In this document: positions 23,725-38,823 of the stretch, piece after piece
Position numbering within the stretch: position 1 is the first letter of the stretch
Layout: every line of letters begins with the position of its first letter
Origin: Synanceia verrucosa
Taxonomy: Eukaryota; Chordata; Actinopteri; Perciformes; Synanceiidae
Reading direction: 5' to 3'
Length of the DNA: 64,000 nt
Assembly: GCA_029721515.1 (NCBI GenBank)
Contig: CM056558.1
Span: 12,989,240 to 13,053,239, forward strand
The notes under the pieces: generated by a model
Databases searched by the model: none
The model's input: only the letters and a program-made list of their open reading frames with translations
What the model was told of the DNA's origin: nothing
Made by a program: the position numbers and the translations under genes

Positions 23725-26700
23725 TCAGCCACAGACAAAATGACTATCTTTTTTCAGTCCCCTTTTGCATACCGTAAGCAGTGCCAGCAGTGCCATCATG
23801 ACCCCCAGCATGATATACAGGTTGTCTGTAAGACCACCAGCCCACAGGGGGCCCAGGATGGTAGCTAGTCCTCCCACTGAGCGACGCACTCCCTGACTGA
23901 AACCTGCAAAATAGGCCAGAAACAAAAGACTCAACACACCAAAGAAAGCTGGATACAGGATTTTCTTTCCAACATGCAATGCTTTCTTTCTTCCACTAGA
24001 TGCCAGTGTTTCTCACCTTGTGTTTTCTCAGCTGTAACTTTGGAAAAGAGGGATACCTGAGCCACAGCAACAAATGGCAAACCCAAAACCTGCAGAAATA
24101 CCCCAATGATGAACTCAGTCAGCTGCCATGGAAACCCACCTACAGAAAACACAAAGTACAACAGGAAACACCAAAAGTGAGTCTTCATAATACAGCCAAG
24201 TTCTAAGGAGGCATTTAAAATGTTTGATTGTGAGGATGATTGCCATAGAATTTATATCTGCTGTATATGATTGTTTGGCAGAATGTTCATATAAATATGT
24301 AAACTGTCTTTATCACACAGATATCATTAGTAAATAATGTGCCATTAAACTGACTTAATGAGAGCTTCATCAAGTTTTGTGGCTGACAAAGATCTGTGTA
24401 CAATAACAAAAGAGAAAAACTTCTCTGGTGCAGTCTGACCTAGAGGGTTAACCAGGAAGATGAGGCACCAGACACCCGAGATGTTGCAGATGGTCAGACC
24501 GATGGCCAGGACCACCCGCTCAGCGACACGCTGGCTCAACCAGCGCACAAACAGAAAGCCAGCGATCACCTCGACACCACATAGACAGTACATCACACTG
24601 TTCTCCAGCTCGCCGTAGCCGAAGTACCTCTGGGTCATCGGGGTCACCATGGTCTGAGAAGGAAATGTGTGGTGAGGTTGGCACATACTGTATGTCCTTT
24701 TGTATCAAAGTCCTGAAAACTAGTAAGTCGGTAACTTCCTGAGGAAAAACATATCTATGCAATAATAACCCTTGCATTGTTTCTGCACTATATAGAAACA
24801 AGAATCAAAATATTGAATGCAAGAACATTATTCCACGAAGCACTAAACATAATTTTTTGTCCAATCATATGATATCTATGTGTATGTTTTTGACTGTGTA
24901 TCTTTACTGCACCTCCAGAGCTGTCTGATTGAAGAGGGTGATGAACTGAGCAGCCAACAGCACGACCACTTCTTCTCTCAGGAATTCTATGAAAAGATAT
25001 TATTTTTAAAACCTTAACTCTTTGAGTGCCAGTGACGTATTTTGATGTAATTTAAAATCCAACGCTTGAGTGCCATCGAGGTAATAATACATCAAAGTGG
25101 CAGTGAGTCGCCGATCGCGGGCTCCCGCAGCCTGTGAGTAATTTTGGGGCTTCTGGGAGATGTATTTGGGGCATAAACAGACAGTATACACCACAGAGCT
25201 CAAAGCAGGAAGTGAAGACGATCGTGAAGAGGGAGCAAAACGGACGGAAAAAAAAGTTTTTGGTGGGAGTGGTCTCTACCCTTCCTCTGATAAAACAAGA
25301 ATGGAACAAGGTAAAAACAAACTTTTTTTTCATGATTAAATAAAGTCTCTTCTTTCATTTGAGCTATTCAGTGTTTTCATAGACATAGTACAAAATATTC
25401 TGTGCATCTAGAGATATGACTAAAAATGGGCAAAAATGCTGACACAAGGCACTTTCAGTTTTATAAAACGGTTGGCACTCAATGAGTTAAATTCAGAGAA
25501 TATGTTTACAACTTTTTTCCAGACTTTTAATGGATGGACCCCAGATACTGACACGCACTGCCATGTACCACCTACCTCTGGATATGCTGAAATTCTTAAA
25601 AGGGCTGGAAGACTCATGGGAATCTGGTGGCACGGGAGAAGGGGGTGGAGAGATATGATTCAGCGTGGCATTTGAGGCAGCGGAGGTGTCGCATACGAGT
25701 GGGCTGGATGTCACCACTGAGCCATAGGACCCCTCCACCTCCTGGGACTCTATCAGCGGCTTTTCCTCATCATTGTCCTCTTCTACAACCCTTTGCTCAG
25801 TCTCCTCTGCTCTGTCCTGGCTTGTCAAACTCTCCTTGGCCTTTCCCTTCTCTAAAGGTGGTAGGTCCCAGTACATGAAGATCACCGCCACTTGAATGAG
25901 AGTCCACAGCACGAACATGAACAACTGCAGGATGTGGAGGAAGTAAGTTACAGCTTTAATGTGAGGGAGCAAAGAAGGTGTGGTGAAGTTGAAACAACTT
26001 TTTGCAGACCCTTACCCCTGGTGCAGTGTATTTATTGACCACAAATGGACCCAAGTGAAAATCACACAGCCTCAGGAAGATGTTAAATGCAGGACCTGTG
26101 TCAAAAAAGTGCAAAAAATGTCATCCCTAAATTTTTGCTTGAATGAAGCTAGAAGCCGGTAATTCTCAAATCTTTCTCAAATCTCATCATAACACTATTC
26201 CAATTCACAACAACAGGTCATATTAACAGTAGCTATTTTGACACGTAATTGCAGGGTAAACATAGGTGTAATAGGTAAAATGAATTGTGGTCCCATTCTT
26301 TTGCTGTGTTACAGCCATTCTGGCCCTAGCCAACCTTAATGTGGCCATAATTAATTTTCATTAGTTACAGCTGTGTTTAGTCTGCAATAACATGTCAAAC
26401 TGGCTGCTGTGACAGTGCATTATTCAACTCAAACGATTAGCAGAAAGGAGTGGAGCACTGACCAATCAGAAGGCCAGCTTGCCGACATGCCATGACAGCA
26501 GCAAATGCGGTGGCACGTTCCTCAGGGGCCGTTCTTCTGGTAAGGAAACCAAAGATAGCCGAGCCAGCACCTGTGCCGACACCTGAGGAAAATATACATG
26601 AGAGCCTGAGACATTGGGGCTGTGTTGAAGCTGTACATCATTGTTGTATTATGTCAAAAACTGTATTATTATATTCCTAAAATACACCAATAAATAAATA

Positions 26701-29268
26701 ACAATGCCAATAACAATATTGAGTATTGATCCAAAGCCAGCAGTTAATTAATAACCTGTACGCCTCACTGTGTGGAAGAGACTGGGATCATTCTTGTCTG
26801 TGAGGCAACCTCAGGCTTAACTGAAACACTGCTTTGCTAACGTTCAACAACACAATGTAACAAATAAATCAGTACTGAATTGTTATTTATTATCAAAATG
26901 ATATATCGTTCACGAGCAACTAGCAAAACAATAACAGAAATTCAAAAGTAAACCATTTTAATGCAGCAATGAATTTGTAAAAACTTGCTGAGAGGAATTA
27001 CATTTTTTTTTACAACTTGAACCTTTTTACTATTTACTGGCTGCATTTCGGTGTCCCCTTCACTCCTGTTAAATGGATATCATCAAATCCAAATACCACT
27101 GGAAATACTCCAGTACTTATGGGTGAGTAAATGGCAGTATTTTGCCCTAGAAATAATAAAAAAAAAAAAAAACGACACTGCCCCTTTAAAATTCAAATAT
27201 ATAATGTACACCATATAGTACGTGAACATAGAACTGAAATGAATAGATTTGCCTAACTGACACCGATCCTTTGGATTGTCAGTAAAAACAATCTACATGT
27301 CTTTTCAGACATCAGTTCATCTATTGGCTTTCCACTCGCCAAATGCTCAAAAAGTCACCGACTCACCTGCCACCAGTCTGCTTGACAGTAACAGCCACTT
27401 GGAGAAGCCCATAAAGTACATGAAATTACCTGGACAGAAACAAGGAGGAGGAAAAAAAATAAAGTGAGCCTCTATACATTAATTGAATTTCTGACATGAG
27501 ACTACTGCTTCCAGGCAGTGGTGGTGGGGATACAAACAAAATGTGAGTGGACGCACCAATCATCTCAAAAACGTTGGCAAACAAGATGATCTTCTTGGTG
27601 GTCCGTGTTCTGTCGGACCAGTGGCCAAACAAAGGTCCTGACAGGAGGCCGCTCAAGCTGAACGCAGACAGGGCCAAACCCAAAAAGTAAGGCGCTGCAT
27701 CCAAAGTCTGCAAATATCTCCATATTGTTGGCAATATTACAGCTGGGGAGACAGAAAGAAGCAGAATGTGTTTTTATATGCCTTCTGGTGAACACATTCT
27801 TCTGAAGTTACACCCCAGTGTCTTAATGAAAACAGCAAAATGTCTGCGCAGCACACATAAAGTGAACATTGTTTTGCCAAATCTGCTGAACCTCCACTAC
27901 CTAACTCAGTGATGCTGAGTAAGTCATCTGTGTCGTGAGCCCTATGCAGAGTCAGTCGACAATAATGTAGCTCTGTTTCATTCACACGTGGCATCTCAAA
28001 GTTCATTGCAACCCTGTGACTCTCCTATGGTGACATTCTTCAGAGTTTGTGACATGAGGACAAGACAAGAGGTTATACTGAAAATGCCTGTACATATATT
28101 TTTTTTAAATTCTAAATTCCACTTTTAATATGACCCATGTCCTTGTGCTAGAAACGCCAAGAGAGTGGTAGCTCTTTCTCCATGTCGATACCTGCAACCT
28201 TATCATCATACTGTATAGACAAAGGATAGCGCTGACACAATACAATCATTGGGCCAGACGACACATAATGACACAGGCTCTCATGAAATTCCAGAGGGGT
28301 AATACAGTGTTCTAGTCATCATGACTAAAAAGTTTTATTTCCTAGAATGAAGTCATTGTCAGTAGCCCATCTTGTGTCTGTATGTTTAAGTTTTGTCTTC
28401 TTTATTCTACAATATTATGTTAGACAAAAATAGCCGCTGCAGTACTGAAGTACTGCATTTTGGGCATTATACTTTCACAGAGTGATCTTGGAGAAAAAAA
28501 AAAAAATCACACTGTAAATATGTATACCTAAAAGAACAGTCCTGTAATATTATATTATGAACTATCCATTTGAATGTTATTGATAGAGGTGCTGATATAA
28601 TTCTTTGGAAAGTTTTAAGGAGTGTGGTTGGAGGTGTTGTGTATTGCATTACGATTATTATAAGACAATTATAAGATGACAAGTGTATCAGGGCTGAAAC
28701 AATGTGCTGACCTGACCCTGATAAATACAGACCAGTTATGACAAATATTGTTCTGAATAGAGACCAGTCTGTAGCTTGATGAAGGTGAGGCTACTTTCAT
28801 TTTAACAACCTGAACACATTCTACAAACATAAATCTCTGCTGGTATTTATTACCCTTATACATTAAATAAATAACATTCATTGTGAAGGTGGCTTTGAAT
28901 GGAATAGTTAAATAAAGTTACTGATGTCTTTTATATAACTATAATAATGTATATACAGTTCTGGCAAAAGTAGTCTTTCTCTGATTGGTTCCTCAGAAGA
29001 AAAAAAAAAGGCAAACACGAATGGTGAAATGGTGAAACCACAAATATGTCTCCATGGCTTTATTCATTGTCCTCGGCAAAATATGAAACAATAGCAACAT
29101 TAATAGCTTGACATATTGTATATTTTGAGCATATGTTGTCGTCACACAAGTAGAAACCATTTCGAGGTTTAACTATAAAAAATATATCTTACCATATTCC
29201 ACACCGCTTAGAAGAAATATGAGTCCGATGGTGAAGAAGGTCAGCTTCTTTTTCCGTCGACTATCCAT
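23725..29268 (-). CDS. mfsd8l: MFSD8/CLN7-like major facilitator transporter
   Basis: Ten exons join in frame to 1464 nt (487 residues plus TGA). The start ATG at 29268 gives MDSRRKKKLTFFTIGL. The MFS fold shows as about eleven to twelve hydrophobic segments with motif A (GHWSDRTRTTK, residues 65-75) after the second. Phrases such as FNQTALET, YGELENSVMYC and GVEVIAGFLFV mark it as MFSD8-related; human MFSD8 (CLN7, lysosomal, 518 aa) is clearly more distant, so I take it for the fish MFSD8-like paralogue. A long acidic cytoplasmic loop lies between segments 6 and 7 (about 200-280). Substrate unknown; lysosomal chloride-type transport is known only for MFSD8 itself. All splice sites are GT..AG, so it looks functional. 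A piggyBac-type element sits in intron 6. The exact paralogue name is inferred. Confidence 0.9.
23725..29268 (-). other. Exon map of the MFSD8-like gene
   Basis: Coding exons in transcript order, with the reading phase at each end checked by hand: 29268-29193, 27742-27557, 27429-27367, 26582-26463, 26095-26016, 25924-25576, 24986-24913, 24653-24440, 24139-24017, 23903-23725. Donors are consensus or near-consensus (GTAAGA, GTGCGT, GTGAGT, GTCAGT, GTAAGG, GTAGGT, GTGCAG, GTCAGA, GTGAGA). The sixth exon (349 nt) carries the acidic loop. Upstream non-coding exons, if any, were not identified. Confidence 0.88.
25018..25486. mobile_element. Non-autonomous piggyBac-type element
   Basis: The ends are inverted repeats, CTCTTTGAGTGCCA at left and its near-complement TGGCACTCAATGAG at right (13 of 14 matching), each abutting the TTAA that piggyBac elements duplicate (25014-25017 and 25487-25490). 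A further copy of the TTGAGTGCCA motif lies just inside the left end. The 469-bp interior encodes no transposase. It occupies most of intron 6 of the MFSD8-like gene. Confidence 0.75.
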
Positions 29269-29650
29269 CGTTTATCTATTATGACTCTACACTGGAAAAC
29301 ACATGGTCATTCCAGTCTCACAAAACACTACGGTTGGCATAATCCGGAATGCAGTGCTTCCAATTACAGCCCACAGCAAGGACATGTCGCTGGGCACCGC
29401 GGCTGCTCCCAGTTTCTACTGACAGTACGAGTGCGTTTTGTTCTGCATATCTCTATATTAGATATGCATGGTGCCAGTTTTTGTGCATGAGGTCAAACTG
29501 CCCGGACAGGTATTGTTACCTTTGCGCACCAGCCCCGATTTGCAAACATTGCGTACACAAGCAAACGTATCCAGGTTGCTCCTGCGCAGTTTAATCCCGC
29601 CTACCACTTCCGGCGCACTAAACCCTCCCTCCCCTGTCAGATTCAGTGTG
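29269..29650 (-). promoter_or_regulatory. Putative promoter and 5' UTR of the MFSD8-like gene
   Basis: CpG-enriched sequence directly upstream of the start codon. It holds an ETS-type site ACTTCCGG (29606-29613), TGCGCA cores of NRF1 type (about 29524 and 29583) and no TATA box. This fits a housekeeping promoter. The start of transcription cannot be placed from sequence. Confidence 0.5.
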
Positions 29651-29860
29651 CACAAGTGTCACATTTATTTGTGCTGTCAGGTCAATGACCATAAACTCAT
29701 AAAAATTGCATTGTGATGAATCCGTTTTCATTCGAAATGATTATAAGCTACAGAGTGACCAGAAAGGAAATTTAAAACTTTAGACACTTTGATAAGCTTT
29801 GGAAAATGCTGTAAAGTAAACCTGAGATGTAGTAAATGCACATAAAAACACTTTAATTCT

Positions 29861-29955
29861 GCATTAAGACAATACAAACTTTTACAAAATAACATCAGTG
29901 ATTTTGTAAAAGTTTGTATTGTCTTAATGCTGTTTTCCCACCAGTGGGAAAACAG
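29861..29955. repeat. Two adjacent perfect inverted repeats
   Basis: First hairpin: arms 29861-29890 and 29901-29930 are perfectly complementary over 30 bp with the loop AACATCAGTG. Second: arms of 12 bp (29930-29941 and 29944-29955, GTTTTCCCAC inside) around CA. They abut each other. The site is about 600 bp upstream of the MFSD8-like gene. No transposon termini were recognised. Confidence 0.95.
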
Positions 29956-30226
29956 ATTTGCATGATGACTTACCCTGACTATGCAATGGTTGGTTAGTGA
30001 ACAACCAGATAACACAGCATGTTGTTTATGGTGAATCAGAGGAACAAACACCAATCATTCTGGGTCTCATGACGGGCCACTTTTCCACCCTGTCATGGGC
30101 ATTCTGATGAAAAATACTGGATGTTTTTAATTGTATGGGTGAAAATGTGCTTTATATCACTTGGTACATAATCCATAATTAAGAGGTTAAGTATTCCTAA
30201 TAAGGCATCCATTATATTCCTGTAAC

Positions 30227-30774
30227 CAGTGGTTGACAAAGTACGCAACACCAGTATTTGGGTTGAGTAGTGGTCAAATCTTACTCATCTACAAGTAAAA
30301 GTTGCTTAGTCAAAATTTTACTCTAGTTAAAGTACTAAAGTACTTACTTTAAAAAATACTTAAGTATTCAAAAGTACAATGTACATTTTATATTCACATT
30401 CTAATATCAGTACATTGCAGTGTTGTTTTCTCAGTTTGGACAGCGAGTTCTTGAATGTAGAAAAGCAGTTTGCTCACGGTGAACACAAAAGACATTTGAA
30501 ATTATAGGAATCATTTCTCATTTCCGAAATCTCAAACATGGAGCTTATGGCCATGGGTGTGGCAGCATTTGGCCAATTGCATTTTAGAAAAGAAAAACAC
30601 CATCAGCTGACTACAAAGCTTTGCTGAGCCTAAAAGGAACAAGTTGGAAGTACAATATTTGTCTTTCAAATGTAGTTGAGTGGAAAAAAAAAACAAATAC
30701 TCAAGTAAAGTCAGATACTCAAAAAATGCAAGCACATTTCTCAAGTGAATGTATGAATGTACTCTGTTACTGTC
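30227..30774. mobile_element. Degenerate non-autonomous hAT-like element
   Basis: Begins CAGTGGTTGACAAAGTAC and is made of phrases such as ACTCTAGTTAAAGTAC, AAAGTACTTACTT and TACTCAAGTAAAGT, the signature of an abundant fish hAT-derived repeat. The right terminus is eroded and no target duplication could be matched, so the end coordinate is approximate. Confidence 0.55.
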
Positions 30775-31335
30775 CTATTAGTGTAATACTCATACAATCT
30801 CTTATGCATACATCATTGCTCTTCTTAACGCAACAAGCTTCCTCTACAGCATCACCACATTCAAATGAATTCAAGGTTTCCCATGCACCTCAGGAGTGTG
30901 TGAGTCATCTGCGGTGTTCCTCCCCATCCTGTGACAGATATTACTGCTGACATTGAGAAGCCTGTGTGGAGCACAAAAGCTGCCTCTTTTCCCTTAATTC
31001 AATCTTCTGCTGCCTGTGTCCACATTTTAGTCGGTCCGAGCAAATATAGGATCATTGCCTATGGCATGCTGGCTGATGAATTCCAATCTGAGTGCAAACT
31101 GATAGAAAAACATACATCCTAAACAATTCCCCAGAGGATTTGGTCAACATCTCAACTGAAAACTAGCATGTAAGGCATCACTCTGACAACTGCACACAAC
31201 GATAATTATGTGTTAATATTGATGTAAAAGTATAGTTTAAATGAGGCCTTTTCAACTTCTGATGTGAGCTTAAGTTGCCCTGTGTGCTACAGTATATTTA
31301 TATAAAGCAGACTTTGACAATGATATATTACCTAC

Positions 31336-31815
31336 CTATAGCAACCCTGATCAGGCACACTTTGGGCCCCTTCGTACCAACTGAGCATGGTTTAAATGCA
31401 GCAGCCTGCCTTAGTGCTGTTGCTGACCATGTCCATCCCTTTATGACCACAGTGGACCATCTTCTGATGGCTACATCCTGCAGGATAATGCTCCATATCA
31501 CAAAGCTCCTAACATCTCAAACTAGTTTCTTGAACATAACAATGAGTTCACTGGACACCAGTCACCTTCACAGTCACCAGATCTCAATCCAGTAGAGCAG
31601 GTTTGGGATGTGGTGGAACAAGAGATTCTTATCATAGCAGCCAACAAATCTTCAGCAACTGAGTGATGCGATCATGTCAATGTGGACCAAAATTTGTGAG
31701 GAATGTTTCCACCTTGTTGCAAGTATGTCATGAAGAATTAAAGTAGTTCTGAAGGTGAAAGGGGGTCCAACATTTTACTAGCAAGGTGTACCTATCAAAG
31801 TGGCCAGTGAGTGTA
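31336..31815 (+). mobile_element. Tc1-like transposon, 3' part only
   Basis: Nucleotide phrases encode degenerate Tc1 transposase pieces: DHVHPFMTT-like, then a stretch reading as the DN.PxH region, then GATCTCAATCCAGTAGAGCA (the SPDLNPIE catalytic region). It ends at the terminal inverted repeat GTGTACCTATCAAAGTGG, with GTGAGTGTA and a TA at 31814. Frameshifts interrupt it and the left terminus is missing, so the element is dead. Confidence 0.7.
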
Positions 31816-31878
31816 TATAACAATAAGGCTGTTTTAAGTATAAGTATTTATTTAATCAATGAAGGAGGGAGGGAGATA

Positions 31879-32135
31879 TGTTTTTGGTTGTGGCATGAAA
31901 CCCAAGCAGACAAGGGGAGAACATGCAAACTTCTGTGTTATCCAAATAAAGAAATACATCAGGAAATAAAAAAATAAGTCAATCAATAAGGAAACAAATG
32001 GCATAGGCTCTAATGCCAGATGCCCTTCCTGAACAACCCCCAAGGAGAATACATGTTTTTAGTCATGGTGGGGAAACCCAAGCAGACACAGGGAGAACAT
32101 GCAAATTCCTTTGTGTCATTCAAATAAAGACATAA
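31879..32135. repeat. Two-copy diverged tandem repeat
   Basis: A unit of about 80 bases, GTTTTT..TGG..GAAACCCAAGCAGACA followed by GGGAGAACATGCAAA and an ATAAAGA tail, occurs at 31879-31958 and again at 32054-32135. The AAGCAGACA..GGGAGAACATGC phrase is common in fish interspersed and minisatellite repeats. Confidence 0.7.
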
Positions 32136-32144
32136 AGAAATGAG

Positions 32145-33600
32145 CAGGGCTACTGACAGTGACCCTTCTCCTGTGGGTTACTACATCTTTTGAAACAAGG
32201 CCCATTTTTTCCAGCAGGGAGATGGAGGGCCTCCAGGCTAGTGAAGGCACACGCCAGGGGGAACCCTACTCTGGCACTGCTCCCAACTATGAAAGGGTAT
32301 AAATCAAACCCACTCATCAAAGATGGGAGGGAAAACCAATTGACATTACCTGTAAACAAAAAAAAAAAAAAATCTATTTAATGACTATAAAAACTTAAAT
32401 AAACTTAAAATGCCCTCTAAAGAGGATAACCAAAATACAGGGGAAGAAAAAACAGGCATAAACTAACGGCACTAGTGACAGGTACACTAGGCAATCAGGC
32501 GAAATTATCAAATTAAGAAAACAACAAAACAGGAACACCTACTACTCATACACTGTGAGGAGGGACTGGACAAGGAAATCAAATAAAGAAGTATCTAACA
32601 GAGGAAAGGGGAACTGAAGAATAAACAAGGATCTACTCACTAAGATGAGTCATCTAGAAACTAAAGCTGGCACAAAAAAAGAAGCCAGAAACAAAAGGTA
32701 GCACTAAGACTATGAAACCTAAAAACAACATCACTGGAGAGTCACAGAAGCTGGAACATAGGAAAACTGGAGACAGGAACCGGAGACAGGTACAGGAAAC
32801 ATGACGATCTCACAAACAAACAAACAAAAGACAGGACTATTTATACACAAGGTAAGGGGACACAGGTGGAAACGATTAGGGCGCAGTTTGACACTCACAG
32901 GACGCAAAGCAATCTGAAATGAGAGGGAGACAGGTTACTTTCAAAATAAAACAGGAAGAGACAGGACAAAAATATTTAACTTAACTAAAACAGAGCATAA
33001 CACACATACATGTGTGTACTGTATGCATTAAAATGTTTAATCGGATTAATCACATGTTGTTGTGGATTAATTTTGATTAATCATGATTAAATCATTCAAT
33101 CATTCATTTTTAGTCTATATTAACAGAAAGACAGGATTTGCACCGAACGTGTTTCTCAAACATCTTCAATAACACAACTTGAAACAACTTCACATTTTGT
33201 CTCTTTGTTTTTGTTTTTAAAATCAATTATCACAATCAGCCAACGTGCTTCTATCTGCTCCACTATACTTGTGCATGTGTGCAGTTGGAGACAGTTTGGC
33301 AACTGGAGAAACTCCTGAACTGCTCAGGAAGCCTTGATCAGCACCACGTGAACATCAGATTGTTGGAGTTTATTAGTCGATGTAAGTCAAACATTGGATG
33401 TTTGCAGACAAGTGCCACGGTGTGGACCAACCACTGAGGAGCATCAACTGGTCTGTTAGAGGTCTGCAGCGACTCAGAGGCTCCGTAGCCTCCACTGAGA
33501 TGAGACGCAGAAGTAGAAACTAGTCTTGTTGTTTCCGTTTCCTGTCTCTGCTGGATAAACTGACCATTTGAGCCGCTGACTCGACTTGGACAACTGCCTG
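32145..33600. other. No gene; possible transposon fragments
   Basis: A short poly-A at about 32358-32371, purine-rich unique sequence to about 32,950, and a patch at about 33,030-33,110 of repeated TTAATC/GATTAA units that resembles the termini of the hAT-like element at 57.5 kb. No coding exon is supported. Confidence 0.35.
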
Positions 33601-33604
33601 AAAT

Positions 33605-34170
33605 GTGTTGCTGGAGACAATTCAGAGTCATTCTGCGATGGCATGGGCAGGGAGCAGGGATTTGTGCTGGACAAGGAACATATGGGCTTTAGTGTTGTTC
33701 TCTGATGAAAGTCGATTCACCCTGAGCAGAAATGATGGCTGCCAACGCTGCTGGAGACGTCAAGGAGAACGTTATGCATCAGCCTTCAGAGGTGGTGGTG
33801 ATACATGGTGTGTCGAGTCAACACAGAACTGCCCTACACCTTGGTACTGTGACAAGGCGACACTACCTGGACAACATCATTAATCCAGCCATTGTGCCTC
33901 TCTATGAGCAACATAGGCCTGATTTCATCTTCATGGATGACAATGCCCCAGCTCATCGAAGTCGTATCATCAGGGAACAGCTGCTGGAGGCTTGGGCACT
34001 TCAAATGGAGTGGCCTGCACTTTCTCCAGACCTGAAGCCCATAGAAAACCTATGGGATCAGCTGAGTCGTTGTGTAGAGGGTCGTAACCCCACACCTCAA
34101 AACCTCAATGACGTGAGGGCAGCCCTTCAAGAAGAGTGTAATACCAGAAAATTTTACGTAAGCTGTAAAT
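33605..34170 (+). pseudogene. Tc1/mariner transposase remnant
   Basis: Two overlapping frames cover the catalytic half of a Tc1 transposase. The first, from 33605, reads WALVLFSDESRFTLSRND, with the first Asp of DD34E. The second, in another frame to about 34140, reads FMDDNAPAHRSRIIREQL (second Asp) and SPDLKPIENLWDQLSR (the Glu). The switch between frames at about 33,800-33,850, plus loss of the GGxSVMVWG region, shows it is broken. The N-terminal DNA-binding part and clear terminal repeats were not found. It lies between the MFSD8-like gene and polr2h. Confidence 0.85.
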
Positions 34171-34445
34171 TTGAAAATTCATGGATAAGGACTAACAATT
34201 ACATTTTAGCATTAAAAATAGAATTTTGTTTATAGCACCAGCACATACTAATGGATTACAGAAACAAAATCTATTTTAGTAATCAGCAATACTGTTATTG
34301 GGGCAGCTGTGGCAAACACCTTACACTGGGTGGCAGTCTTTGTATTTATATCTCAGAAGAATGGTTGAAAAGTAAAAGAATAAACATGGAAAAAATGATT
34401 TAAAAATGTGACTGACCATCTAAGAATAGTTTTGTATAAAATAAA

Positions 34446-34451
34446 TTTATT
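34446..34451 (-). terminator. Poly(A) signal of polr2h
   Basis: AATAAA on the minus strand about 250 bases beyond the polr2h stop codon, the first canonical hexamer in the 3' UTR. Confidence 0.6.
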
Positions 34452-34697
34452 TACAGTTTGCCAGCAGATGAATGTTGCAGCAGTCACAGTCTTTAATATG
34501 TAGTCCATCTCCTTGGAGGAAACATTTAGTAACTACAAAAGTAAAAAACTAAATATATTTTCTTCGGGCCTCCATGTTTTCTGTCTGTGTGCTGTCATCG
34601 GATGGCCATGTCCAAGCTTCAGAACGTATGCAGACCGTTAGCACTTCAACGTCAACTGTGGCAACGGAAGAACCAGTTTAAGTGGGCAAGCAGAGTT

Positions 34698-37971
<3,274 letters not shown>

Positions 37972-38135
37972 CTCTGTCCTGGTCTATGAACCTGGAAAAG
38001 AAGAAGACAAAAGACATTATTAAGCCAGTTTTTGTTAATAAAAACAACATCAATGCAAACAACTAACTGACATGTCCAGGAAATGCTCTGCTAAATGTTA
38101 TTTAGTAATGGACAAAGCCTGACTATTAACCTAAC

Positions 38136-38139
38136 TATA

Positions 38140-38173
<34 letters not shown>
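38136..38173. repeat. (TA)n microsatellite
   Basis: About 19 TA units with one CA interruption, in the first intron of polr2h. Confidence 0.9.
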
Positions 38174-38823
38174 AAACATTATTTTATTATGATGGTTTGC
38201 AGGCTTATCTTACACATCAAGGGGTGGTATAAGCAGCAAACTAGTAAATACACATTCATCAGCAGAGACAGAAAGATAATATAATAGAAGAATCTCATTT
38301 TTTTTGTGTGACAAAAAAGAAATATTGCAAATGCAAATTAGTTACTTTTTAAGGCACAGTGATGCTAGTTAAGAGCCTACCCTGTTTAAGTCAACCTGTC
38401 AGTTAGCGTTAACATTATAGCTACCTTCCTGACACGAGACACGTTTATTACGACCTGTATTCTCTATCTAATTAAATATCCCCAAGACAGTGCGAAGTGT
38501 AGCACGAATTGTAGCAGGATGAAATGAGGAAAAGCTACATCACATAATAGGTTAGGCTGATTAAGATCATTCCCATATAATGGAGCCCATGTAGAACACG
38601 AACATTAACGCTAGTGAGTTAAACATGTAGACTTAACCATTTCAGTGCATTGCTCACTTAAATACTTCCGATCGACGTTATTTTAAAAGCACTGCTGTCT
38701 GTCATAACTAAGTTATCGATAGCCAAATCTGTACTGTCTTATCGTAACGTTAGCTAACTTCGGCAGTGTGCCGAGTTAGCTGTTAGCTACAGCATGTTGT
38801 GCACACAATTACCCAAGCTTACC

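Noticed and set aside
33338..33631. Minus-strand 97-codon frame beside the Tc1 remnant
   Set aside because: Antisense to the degenerate 5' part of the transposon and without family similarity.
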